From assembly GCA_009903935.1 (NCBI GenBank), contig WYEG01000060.1, positions 1 to 40,260 on the forward strand: a stretch of 40,260 nt of DNA. Reading direction: 5' to 3'. Below, piece after piece: positions 16,542 to 23,668 of this stretch. The notes beneath the pieces are model-generated. The model saw nothing but the letters and a program-made list of their open reading frames with translations. It did no database searches and was not told where the DNA came from. A program made the translations under genes and the position numbers. This DNA comes from Caldimicrobium sp. Its GTDB lineage: Bacteria; Desulfobacterota; Thermodesulfobacteria; Thermodesulfobacteriales; Thermodesulfobacteriaceae. Each line of letters opens with the position of its first letter. Position 1 is the stretch's first letter.

Positions 16542-17733
16542 AACAGCTCTCCTTTATTTTCTTCGCCACAAGCCTCCCCAATTCTTCGCACTGAGCTAAT
16601 ACTTCTTTATCTGGAGCATACTTACAGCGTATGCCTTCATGAACAATTTCGGCTTGGATTTCCTGTAGATACTGATTGAGAAGCTTTACTGACTCACCAC
16701 TCCATCCGTAGGAACCAAAAGCCGCCCCAATCTTACCCCTTGGTCTCAAGCCCTTCATGTAGGTTAAGAAGCCTGAAACAGTCGGCAAAAGACCGTTGTT
16801 GAGAGTTGGCGACCCAAGGATTAAGCCCTTACTCTCCAAAACCTCAGCCATAAGCTCTGTTGGGTCAGAGACCGTAAGGTTTCTAAGCTTTACCTCAACC
16901 CCCTCTTTTGAAACACCCTCCATGATAGCGTAAGCCATTTTCTCCGTGCTCTTCCACATGGTGTCGTAGATGATAAGAACCACAGGCTCGCAGGTAAAGG
17001 AGCTCCACTTCTCATACAGGGCAAGTATATCTTTAATGTGCTTCCTTAAAACCACTCCATGGTCTGGGCAAATTATTTCAAACTCAAGCTTCATTTCCTT
17101 TACTGTTTGAAGAAGCTTTGCCACTTGCGGAGAGTATGGATAAACGATGTTGGCGTAGTATTTGCGAGTTTCTTGAATAAGCTCGCAATAATCTACCTCA
17201 TCATCAAACCTTCCGCTTGTTGCATAATGAGCCCCAAAGGCATCCTGAGATACAAGGATCTTATCTTCTGGGATGTAAGTCATCATGCTATCTGGCCAGT
17301 GGATCATCGGGGTTTCGATAAACCTTAAGGTCCTTTTACCGACCTTTACCTCATAGCCAGTCTTGACCTCCTCAAAGGGAAGGTCGCCCTTGTGAAAATG
17401 GGAAATAATACCCTGTTTTCCGTTCCTGGTGATAAAGATCTTCTCCGGTTTTATCACCTCTACGGCTCTTAAAAAGGCGCCAGCATGGTCTGGCTCAATG
17501 TGGTTCACTACAAGATAGTCCACCTTTGAAGGCTCAACGACGCTTGAAATCCTTGCCAAAAGTTCCTCTTCAAACCCATGCTTTACGGTATCAAAAAGGA
17601 CTATTTTTTCATCAATAAGGAGATAGGCGTTATAGGTAGTCCCTCTTGTGGTAGAGTAGCCATGAAAGTTTCTGACCTTCCAATCAATAGCCCCAACCCA
17701 ATAAAAATCTTCCTTAACCTTGATAGCTCGCAT
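16534..17733 (-). CDS. FprA-type flavodiiron protein (A-type flavoprotein, oxygen/NO reductase)
   Basis: Cytosolic enzyme that reduces O2 to water (and in some members NO to N2O) with electrons usually from rubredoxin. The N-terminal metallo-beta-lactamase-like half holds a full diiron ligand set: His78, Glu80, Asp82 and His83 (NHIEPDHAG), His145 (MIHWPDSM), Asp164 (SQDAFGAHY) and His225 (CPDHG). The C-terminal half from about residue 250 is a flavodoxin domain (LIIYDTMWKSTEKMA; GSPTLNNG; FGSYGWSGE). At 399 residues it is a standard class A protein without extra rubredoxin or reductase modules. A separate rubredoxin is encoded in the same operon, the expected electron donor. Confidence 0.96.
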   Translation of the reverse strand: MRAIKVKEDFYWVGAIDWKVRNFHGYSTTRGTTYNAYLLIDEKIVLFDTVKHGFEEELLARISSVVEPSKVDYLVVNHIEPDHAGAFLRAVEVIKPEKIFITRNGKQGIISHFHKGDLPFEEVKTGYEVKVGKRTLRFIETPMIHWPDSMMTYIPEDKILVSQDAFGAHYATSGRFDDEVDYCELIQETRKYYANIVYPYSPQVAKLLQTVKEMKLEFEIICPDHGVVLRKHIKDILALYEKWSSFTCEPVVLIIYDTMWKSTEKMAYAIMEGVSKEGVEVKLRNLTVSDPTELMAEVLESKGLILGSPTLNNGLLPTVSGFLTYMKGLRPRGKIGAAFGSYGWSGESVKLLNQYLQEIQAEIVHEGIRCKYAPDKEVLAQCEELGRLVAKKIKESCSA

Positions 17734-17755
17734 ACCCCCCTCCTTTTAGTAAAGA

Positions 17756-18100
17756 TTAAAAGGTAATTATGCTATACCCCTTTTCTATGAATGGTGCCAT
17801 GCCCGCGTGGTTTGCCATGTCTTCCAAAATTGTTAGCCCCTTTTCTTTAGCAAACTCATAGGTCCCAAACTTCATGGAGCAAGCTTTGCATACCCCGCCA
17901 ATTAAGTCCCTTTCTAAGCAGGATTTAAAGAGGGTATAAAAGGGCGTGTCCTCTTTGTAGAGCTCAGGGATTAAAGAGGTAGACTCCCCCTCTAACACCA
18001 CCTTAACCTCATAGCCAAATTTATTTAATTGCAAGGCATTTAGCAAAACATGAATAAAACACATGGGTTCCTTTCTAAAGGCAAAAAGGGCAAACTTCAT
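17756..18100 (-). CDS. DsrE-like small protein
   Basis: A 114-residue cytosolic protein of the DsrE/DsrF/YchN-like fold. Seen: an N-terminal strand MKFALFAFRKE, a helix CFIHVLLNALQLNKFGY, a strand VKVVLEGESTSLI, and a central GGVCKACSMKFG with two cysteines that could carry sulfur. Family relatives handle sulfur transfer or are uncharacterised; the residues do not prove a trafficking role. It lies between the rubredoxin and flavodiiron genes (22-base gaps on both sides), so it is probably cotranscribed with the oxygen-defence genes. Confidence 0.82.
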   Translation of the reverse strand: MKFALFAFRKEPMCFIHVLLNALQLNKFGYEVKVVLEGESTSLIPELYKEDTPFYTLFKSCLERDLIGGVCKACSMKFGTYEFAKEKGLTILEDMANHAGMAPFIEKGYSIITF

Positions 18101-18122
18101 CGTTGCCTCCAGTTAAAAAGCT

Positions 18123-18284
18123 TTAGTCTTCAGGGCTAAAGTCTTCCTTTGAAGCCCCGCAGACAGGGCAAGTCCAATCATCTGGAAGCTTTTCAAAGGG
18201 AGTGCCTGGGGGGATGTTCCTGCTTGGGTCCCCTGTCTCAGGGTCGTATACATAGCCACACACATTGCATCTGTATTTCTTCAT
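18123..18284 (-). CDS. Rubredoxin
   Basis: A 53-residue one-iron electron carrier beginning [15 protein letters not shown]. The four ligands are Cys6 and Cys9 (CNVC) and Cys39 and Cys42 (CPVC), with the typical [18 protein letters not shown] stretch before the second pair. AAAGGAGG at 18291-18298 precedes the ATG. It lies directly after desulfoferrodoxin and upstream of the flavodiiron gene, matching the rbo-rub-roo logic of sulfate reducers in which rubredoxin feeds both enzymes. Confidence 0.97.
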   Translation of the reverse strand: MKKYRCNVCGYVYDPETGDPSRNIPPGTPFEKLPDDWTCPVCGASKEDFSPED

Positions 18285-18308
18285 CGCTATCCTCCTTTAA
18301 TAAATTTT

Positions 18309-18713
18309 TTAGGCTTTTTGAGGTTCGCAGACCTGAGCACCCTCCCAATAGCCATGAAGATTACACCATTCCTTAGCCATTACTTTGCCTGCTTTAACCT
18401 CAAAGGTTGCTTCTGGCTCCATTCCGGGCTTCAAGAATTTGATGTAAACCCTGTCATCGTCGGTATGAAGCTCAATCCATTCAATGTAATGCTCCTCGGT
18501 CATGGCATGAGGCGCGCTACCAACCTTTACCCTGTAAGCGTCGCCATGCTTCTCGATAACCGGAACATGCTTTTCCACTGCGGCATCAACCGTGTTAGGA
18601 ACCTGCAAAACCATAGGCTTATTACAACAAACAAGCTGACCCCTTCCACCATGCATCACAAGCACGATGTTCCCGCAAATTTCACACTTGTAAAGCTGTA
18701 ACCTCTCAGCCAT
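18309..18713 (-). CDS. Desulfoferrodoxin (2Fe superoxide reductase)
   Basis: Reduces superoxide to hydrogen peroxide without making O2. The N-terminal desulforedoxin domain has Cys10, Cys13, Cys29 and Cys30 (CEIC ... CC), so this is the two-centre class. The neelaredoxin domain carries the active-site Glu47-Lys48 (EKHVPV) and ligands His49, His69 (PHAM), His75 (EEHYIEW), Cys117 and His120 (EWCNLHGYW). The 134 residues are near normal length. First gene of the oxygen-defence operon, with AAAAGGAGGTG before its ATG. A 95-bp gap with an inverted repeat separates it from merR upstream. Confidence 0.96.
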   Translation of the reverse strand: MAERLQLYKCEICGNIVLVMHGGRGQLVCCNKPMVLQVPNTVDAAVEKHVPVIEKHGDAYRVKVGSAPHAMTEEHYIEWIELHTDDDRVYIKFLKPGMEPEATFEVKAGKVMAKEWCNLHGYWEGAQVCEPQKA

Positions 18714-18767
18714 AAGGCACCTCCTTTTTAGGATTGTTTTAAATTAAAAATAACTACATAAACTCCA

Positions 18768-18800
18768 AATTCAAGTTTTTTGTGAAAAAATTCTTGAATT
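18768..18800. promoter_or_regulatory. AT-rich inverted repeat upstream of desulfoferrodoxin
   Basis: AATTCAAG (18768-18775) and CTTGAATT (18793-18800) are perfect 8-bp arms; an inner T6/A6 pair extends the possible stem. On the minus strand one arm contains TTGAAT, a possible -35, with TATTTT 16 bp downstream. There is no GC stem plus T-run, so a promoter/operator role is preferred over a terminator. The specific regulator is unknown. Confidence 0.4.
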
Positions 18801-18808
18801 GAGCTACC

Positions 18809-19258
18809 TTATAGGTTCTCATAAATGTCTTTTAATTCTCCCAAAACCTCTCTTAAGAGAAGCCTCAAATCTTGGGTGCTTGAATTTTTAGATGCGGTTT
18901 TCTCCGAATTTGAATGTTTAACCAATTCTGGAAAAAGAGTTAAAGGACTGGGAAGGTTTGGTGCCTTTGTTCTTTTTGTTTCTTGGGCTGGTTTCTCCTT
19001 TGTTTGGGGCTTTGTCTGTTTTTTTATCTCCCTTTTAACTGCCGAGAGGGTAAAGCCCTGGTCAATCAGCCTTTTTATTCTCTTTAGCGTTTCTATCTGC
19101 TCAAAGGTATAGTATTTTCGATTGGCTATTTTTACAGGCTTTATCTCGGGGATCTTCTTTTCCCAGTACTTGAGAATGTAAGGTTTGATTTTTAAGAGGG
19201 TTGCGACCTCGGAGGCTGGATGAAAATTTTTAGGTTCTGTCTGACCCTTCTTTTTCAT
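18809..19258 (-). CDS. MerR-family DNA-binding protein
   Basis: Predicted transcription factor of 149 residues. The N-terminal winged-helix domain runs to about residue 80: FHPASEVATLLKIKPYILKY, RKYYTFEQIETLKRIKRLI and DQGFTLSAVKREIKK. The middle is a Lys/Thr/Pro/Glu-rich linker (KQTKPQTKEKPAQETKRTK), and a short C-terminal helix (LRLLLREVLGELKDIYENL) probably dimerises it. There is no metal-binding cysteine loop, so metal sensing is unlikely. The start lies 29 bases inside the IHF-type gene. The order pheT - IHF - MerR occurs in many proteobacteria-like genomes. Targets are not evident. Confidence 0.9.
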   Translation of the reverse strand: MKKKGQTEPKNFHPASEVATLLKIKPYILKYWEKKIPEIKPVKIANRKYYTFEQIETLKRIKRLIDQGFTLSAVKREIKKQTKPQTKEKPAQETKRTKAPNLPSPLTLFPELVKHSNSEKTASKNSSTQDLRLLLREVLGELKDIYENL

Positions 19259-19538
19259 TTATTAAGTTTTTAAGCTCTGGGGCTGGGTAGAAAAACACCT
19301 TCCGTAAACCTGGAACCCTAATAGGCTCCCCGGTTTTAAAATCCTTCCCTATCCTATCTTTAGACCTCTTTACTTCAAAAGTTCCAAAGTTAATTATCTT
19401 TATCTTCTCTCCAAGGTCAAGGGAATTTTTCATCTCCTCAAGGAGTGCGTTGATAAAGTTGTTTAAAAACCTCTCGGATAGACCAGTCTTTGCGCTAAGC
19501 CTCTTTACAATGTCCTTTTTGCTCAACCTCTCCTTCAT
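19230..19538 (-). CDS. HU/IHF-family DNA-bending protein, probable IHF alpha-type
   Basis: A 102-residue nucleoid protein. Seen: LSKKDIVKRLSAKTGLSERF, then GEKIKIINFGTFEVKRSKDR and the DNA-arm region GKDFKTGEPIRVPGLRKVFF, all diagnostic of HU/IHF. Its place directly after pheT is where ihfA sits in proteobacteria, which favours an IHF subunit over HU; the sequence alone does not settle it. IHF would be relevant to the sigma-54 promoter in this window, since such promoters often need DNA bending. It overlaps merR by 29 bases. Confidence 0.93.
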   Translation of the reverse strand: MKERLSKKDIVKRLSAKTGLSERFLNNFINALLEEMKNSLDLGEKIKIINFGTFEVKRSKDRIGKDFKTGEPIRVPGLRKVFFYPAPELKNLINEKEGSDRT

Positions 19539-19548
19539 AAAGTAAGCC

Positions 19549-21945
19549 CTATCTCAACCTAATTTGAAATTTTTCAATAAGCTCTTCGACAAGCCGTGAA
19601 ATTATAGGGTCTACCTCTTCAACCCTCAAGGTCCTATCCTCAGCCCTGAACCAAAGCCTAAGGGTTAGGCTTCTTTCATCAGGGTCTAAAGGCTTGCCTT
19701 CATACGCAGCGATCAACTTTATATCTTCAAGATAAGGTATCTCTTTAGCCTTCAAATAGGCTAAAAGAGTTTCCAAAGGTATACCTTTTTTCACAACTAA
19801 GCTTACATCCCTAAAGGTAGAAGGAAACTTGGGCGGTTTTTTAACCGATAAAGCTCTCTCCCCTTGTATGAAGCTTAGGAGCTCATCAAGATAGATTTCC
19901 GCAACAAAAACCGGCTCCCTCAGGTCTAAATCCTTAGCAATTAGGCTCTTTAGCCTTCCTAAGTAGCCTACCTTTTCCTCCCCAAGGTAGAGGTCAAAGG
20001 AAAAGCCCCTTTTCAAGAAAGGCTCTTCGCTATAGGGCTTAAACAGAAAGTCAACCCGTAAAGCCTCACCTAAAGCCGAAACTACCCCCTTAATATCGTA
20101 GAGGTCGAAGAAGCGTTCTTCTTCATACCAGGAAGGCAAGCTTTTCCATCCAGCAAGGAGAAGACCAAGGTTCAATCTTTCGGACGCAAGCTCCTCGGCC
20201 TTAAAAAAAACTTTTCCGACCTCAAAGAGTTTTAGGCTTTCAACCTCCCGGGCTTGATTAAAAAAAGCTGTCTGAAGAAGGCCGGGGACAAGGGTTGTGC
20301 GGAGAACGCTCATCTCGGCGGAAATTGGGTTTTCAAGCTTGATGGGGTCTCTCCTTGGGTCATCGGGCGAAAAGTTTAAATGCTCTATGAGCTTTGGGTC
20401 GATGAAGCTATAAGTGATGGCCTCAAAAAACCCAAAACCAGCAAGCAACCTTCTAATCTTCTGGGTAAGCTCTAAGGTCTTAAGAGGAGGCTCGCAGTAG
20501 AGGACCCCCTCTGGATAGGTAGTAGGAACCTTGTCGTAGCCATAGACCCGAGCAACCTCTTCGATCAAGTCCTCAGGAATGCTAAGGTCCTGTCTATAGC
20601 TTTTAGGAACAAGGATGAAGCTCTCGGGGGTGACCTCAAGGTCGCCAAGCTTGTTTAGTATGCCCTTTACTTTTTCTTCGGGAATTTCAAATCCAAGGTA
20701 GGCTGAAAGCCTTTTCTTTTTTAGTTCAATCCTTGGGGGTGTAAATCTGACGGGATATTCATCGACGATGATTGAGACTTCTTCAGGGTTTGCATAGCGG
20801 AAGATTAACTCCGTTGCGCGAAGCATGGCAAGATAGACCCCTTCAGGGTCAACCTTCCTTTCAAAACGGTAAGAGCTCTCAGTGGTAAGCCTATGCCTCA
20901 TTCCAGAAAGCCTGACCCTTTTTGCATTAAACCAGGCTGATTCTAAAAAGACCTCTTGAGTGTTATCGGAAACACCAGACTCCTCTCCCCCCATGATCCC
21001 TGCTAAGACTAAAGCCTTCTCGGCATCGGCGATCACTAAATCCTCGGAAGAAAGCCCCCTCTCAACCCCGTCAAGAAAGAGTAGTCTTTCCCCTTCTTTG
21101 GCTTGGCGAACGATGATCCTTCCGCCTGCAACCCTTTTCCAGTCGAAGGCATGAAGGGGTTGACCAAGCTCAAGAAGCACATAGTTTGTAATATCAACAA
21201 GGTTGTTTATCGGTCTAAGCCCGCAAAACACAAGCCTTTGTATGATAAAGAAAGGAGACGGAGCTACCTTTACCCCGCTAAACCAACGCCCAACATACCT
21301 AAAACACCCATCAGGGTCAAGGATCTCAATGCTTCCCTTGGGCTGAGACCCTTCCTTTAAATTCTCGCCAAACTTTACTTCTTTTAAGGGCGAGCCGGTT
21401 AGAAGAGAAAGCTCCCTTGCTAAGCCAAGAATAGAAAGACAATCCCTTCGGTTAGGGGTGATAGAAACATCAAGTATGGTTTCCGAAATGTTTAAAGCTT
21501 TGTAGATATTTTCTCCGGGCTTTACATCATGGGGTAGCTCAAGGAGGATATCCTTTTCTTCAGAGACTCCAGCCTCGTAAGGAGAAAGGAACATCCCCCA
21601 AGATTTATAGCCTTTTACTTCTTTAACCTCGATTTTATCCCAGAAAAAGGTCTTGCTTCCCGGGCGAGCAAGGGCTAAAACTTGTCCGGGCTTAACAAGG
21701 TCTACTGCAGCCGTCAAAACTGTAAAGCTATCCTTTCCGTCATGAACCGTGCATACCGCAAGGTCTTTGAGCTCGCTTGGTTTGTTGACCTCAAGAACCT
21801 TTACCGCTATGATTTCTCCGAGAGTTTGATAATGGTCGTAGACCTCCTCTACCTCAAGGCCACCAAAGGTGAGGATTTCTGCGACCTTTTCTGCCTCCTC
21901 TTCAAGCTCTATGAACTCAGAGAGCCATCTTACAGGAACCTTCAT
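19549..21945 (-). CDS. pheT: Phenylalanyl-tRNA synthetase beta subunit
   Basis: Large subunit of the alpha2-beta2 enzyme that charges tRNA-Phe, 798 residues. Domain order: N-terminal strand-helix (MKVPVRWLSEFIEL), an OB-fold tRNA-binding domain (about 40-150), the B3/B4 editing domain (ITPNRRDCLSILGLARELS; FDGVER-type region near 290), B5 (about 400-475), a catalytic-like core with RPINNLVDITNYVLLELGQP and PISAEMSVLRTTLVPGLL, and a C-terminal ferredoxin-like anticodon-binding domain (FPSTFRDVSLVV to the end). Length and order are normal. It follows pheS after 43 bases and precedes the IHF-type gene by 10. Confidence 0.97.
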   Translation of the reverse strand: MKVPVRWLSEFIELEEEAEKVAEILTFGGLEVEEVYDHYQTLGEIIAVKVLEVNKPSELKDLAVCTVHDGKDSFTVLTAAVDLVKPGQVLALARPGSKTFFWDKIEVKEVKGYKSWGMFLSPYEAGVSEEKDILLELPHDVKPGENIYKALNISETILDVSITPNRRDCLSILGLARELSLLTGSPLKEVKFGENLKEGSQPKGSIEILDPDGCFRYVGRWFSGVKVAPSPFFIIQRLVFCGLRPINNLVDITNYVLLELGQPLHAFDWKRVAGGRIIVRQAKEGERLLFLDGVERGLSSEDLVIADAEKALVLAGIMGGEESGVSDNTQEVFLESAWFNAKRVRLSGMRHRLTTESSYRFERKVDPEGVYLAMLRATELIFRYANPEEVSIIVDEYPVRFTPPRIELKKKRLSAYLGFEIPEEKVKGILNKLGDLEVTPESFILVPKSYRQDLSIPEDLIEEVARVYGYDKVPTTYPEGVLYCEPPLKTLELTQKIRRLLAGFGFFEAITYSFIDPKLIEHLNFSPDDPRRDPIKLENPISAEMSVLRTTLVPGLLQTAFFNQAREVESLKLFEVGKVFFKAEELASERLNLGLLLAGWKSLPSWYEEERFFDLYDIKGVVSALGEALRVDFLFKPYSEEPFLKRGFSFDLYLGEEKVGYLGRLKSLIAKDLDLREPVFVAEIYLDELLSFIQGERALSVKKPPKFPSTFRDVSLVVKKGIPLETLLAYLKAKEIPYLEDIKLIAAYEGKPLDPDERSLTLRLWFRAEDRTLRVEEVDPIISRLVEELIEKFQIRLR

Positions 21946-21989
21946 GGCAGGAACCTCAGAAATGCGCTTCCATTCATCGTTTGCTCCAA

Positions 21990-23003
21990 CTATTTAAAGC
22001 TTGAGAGGAAGTAAAGATGATTATCAAAGAAGAGCCGAATATCATCTATGCCATACTTTATCATGGCGATCCTTTCTACGCCTAACCCAAAGGCAAAGCC
22101 TTGCCATCTTGATGGGTCGTATCCAACCGCTCGAAAAACCTCCGGATGAACCATACCAGCGCCAAGGATCTCAAGCCAACCCGTTTGGCTGCAAACCCGG
22201 CATCCCTCCCCTTTACATATCACGCAACTTATGTCCATCTCAACGCTTGGCTCAGTAAAAGGAAAATAGCTTGGACGAAACCTTATCTTTGTATCCTCCC
22301 CAAAAATATTTTGGGCAAAGTAGGTAAGGATCCCTTTAAGGTCTGAGAATCTAACCTTCTCATCAACCATTAGCCCCTCTATCTGATGGAACATGGGGGA
22401 GTGTCTGACATCAGCATCACATCTATACACCTTGCCTGGTGCAATAATCCTTAAAGGGGGCTTTTTTCTCAACATCGTCCGAACTTGAATGGGAGAGGTA
22501 TGAGTTCGAAGAAGAGCTCCGTTCTCTAAGTAGAAAGTTGCTTGCATGTCCCGAGCTGGATGCCATTCCGGGATGTTTAAGGCTGTGAAGTTATAAAAAT
22601 CAGATTCCACTTCCGGACCTTCGGCTATCTCAAAGCCTAAGCGTTCAAAGAGGGAACAGATTTCAGAGATCACGATAGTTAAAGGATGGAGGGCACCAAG
22701 CTCAGGCTCCCTCCCAGGAAGGCTAAGGTCAAGGTCGGTTATCCCATCCTCCTCAGCTAAAAGGATTTCCCTTTCCTTGACCTTAAGAGCCTTTTCAAGC
22801 TCATCCTTAATTTGATTTAAAAGGGAGCCAAGCTCCCTCCTTTCCTCCAGAGGAAGCTCTTTTAATGATTTTAGAATATTGGTTAGGAATCCTTTCTTGC
22901 CTAAATACTTAACCTTTATGCTGTTTAAATCTTCGATGGATTTAGCATGAGCTAAAGAGTTTTCAATCTCAGCCCTAAGCTTAGCAACATCCTCTTTGGT
23001 CAT
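21990..23003 (-). CDS. pheS: Phenylalanyl-tRNA synthetase alpha subunit
   Basis: Catalytic subunit of PheRS, 337 residues. The N-terminal 90 residues form the tRNA-contacting coiled coil (KVKYLGKKGFLTNILKSLKE). Class II motif 2 is YRCDADVRHSPMFHQIEGLM, and motif 3 is GFAFGLGVERIAMIKYGIDD. A four-cysteine insertion (CVICKGEGCRVC) follows FTEPSVEMDIS; similar Cys clusters occur in many bacterial PheS proteins and probably bind zinc. It sits 18 bases after rplT. Confidence 0.97.
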   Translation of the reverse strand: MTKEDVAKLRAEIENSLAHAKSIEDLNSIKVKYLGKKGFLTNILKSLKELPLEERRELGSLLNQIKDELEKALKVKEREILLAEEDGITDLDLSLPGREPELGALHPLTIVISEICSLFERLGFEIAEGPEVESDFYNFTALNIPEWHPARDMQATFYLENGALLRTHTSPIQVRTMLRKKPPLRIIAPGKVYRCDADVRHSPMFHQIEGLMVDEKVRFSDLKGILTYFAQNIFGEDTKIRFRPSYFPFTEPSVEMDISCVICKGEGCRVCSQTGWLEILGAGMVHPEVFRAVGYDPSRWQGFAFGLGVERIAMIKYGIDDIRLFFDNHLYFLSSFK

Positions 23004-23021
23004 TAGTCGAGCAGATCTAAC

Positions 23022-23378
23022 TTATTGCCATTTAGATTTGGCTATTTCAGCAAGCTTAGCAAAGGTTTCAGGCTCCTTCATGGCAAGATAGGCAAGGACC
23101 TTTCTATCAAGCTCAATTCCTGCCTTCTTAAGACCGCCCATAAACTTGCTGTAGTTTAAGCCATGCTGTCTCGCACCGGCGTTGATCCTCACCTGCCAAA
23201 GCTTTCGGAAGTCTCTCTTTCTTTGCCTACGGTCCCGATAGGCGTAGACTAAGGCCCTCTCTACCGTCTCTTTTACACGGCGAAAGACATTCTTCCTTTG
23301 CCCCCAGTAGCCTTTGGCTAATTTGATAAGCTTTTTATGGCGTCTACGAGTTTTTGGTCCACCCTTTGCCCTTGGCAT
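23022..23378 (-). CDS. rplT: 50S ribosomal protein L20
   Basis: A 118-residue basic protein starting [20 protein letters not shown], the L20 signature, with the conserved [20 protein letters not shown]. It binds 23S rRNA early in 50S assembly. AGGAGGAAGG precedes the ATG. It follows rpmI by 29 bases and leads into pheST. Confidence 0.97.
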   Translation of the reverse strand: MPRAKGGPKTRRRHKKLIKLAKGYWGQRKNVFRRVKETVERALVYAYRDRRQRKRDFRKLWQVRINAGARQHGLNYSKFMGGLKKAGIELDRKVLAYLAMKEPETFAKLAEIAKSKWQ

Positions 23379-23407
23379 CTTACCTTCCTCCTTTCAAGGA
23401 TAAAAAC

Positions 23408-23608
23408 TTAGAATTTATCGGCGATGATCGGAGCTACATGCTTATAGTAGCCTTTGAAGAGCTCCTTATCCCTGCTCAATCTTCTCTTAGCTTTTGTGCT
23501 TTTTTTTCTAAGGTTGTGCCTCTTCCCTGAGGGCATATGCATTATTTTACCCGTTGCGGTAACCTTAAAACGTTTGGTAGCGCTCCTGTTTGTCTTCATC
23601 TTAGGCAT
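23408..23608 (-). CDS. rpmI: 50S ribosomal protein L35
   Basis: A 66-residue protein starting [20 protein letters not shown], typical of L35, with the basic [16 protein letters not shown] segment. GAGGTGAGAGC precedes the ATG. It usually follows infC, but here the upstream neighbour is a radical SAM gene ending 47 bases earlier, so rpmI may start its own transcript. Confidence 0.97.
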   Translation of the reverse strand: MPKMKTNRSATKRFKVTATGKIMHMPSGKRHNLRKKSTKAKRRLSRDKELFKGYYKHVAPIIADKF

Positions 23609-23640
23609 GCTCTCACCTCAAGCAAAAAGTTTGAAGGAAA

Positions 23641-23668
23641 ATCATAACCCATATTTTAAAAAAAACAA
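23641..23668 (-). promoter_or_regulatory. Possible promoter upstream of rpmI
   Basis: Minus strand TTGTTT (23663-23668), 16 bp, then TATGAT (23641-23646; five of six to consensus). The -35 overlaps the last codons of the radical SAM gene. The -35 match is weak, so this rests mostly on the -10 and on the absence of infC upstream. Confidence 0.35.

Noticed and set aside
16359-16545. Frameshift or pseudogene at the start of the DVU0298-type gene
   Set aside because: The frame is open and family-like all the way to the CTG; no shift is needed to restore it.
18768-18800. Rho-independent terminator of merR
   Set aside because: The stem is AT-only and no T-run follows on the merR strand, so a regulatory role was preferred.
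21990-23003. Cys cluster in PheS as a novel domain
   Set aside because: Similar four-cysteine insertions after the FTEPS motif are common in bacterial PheS.
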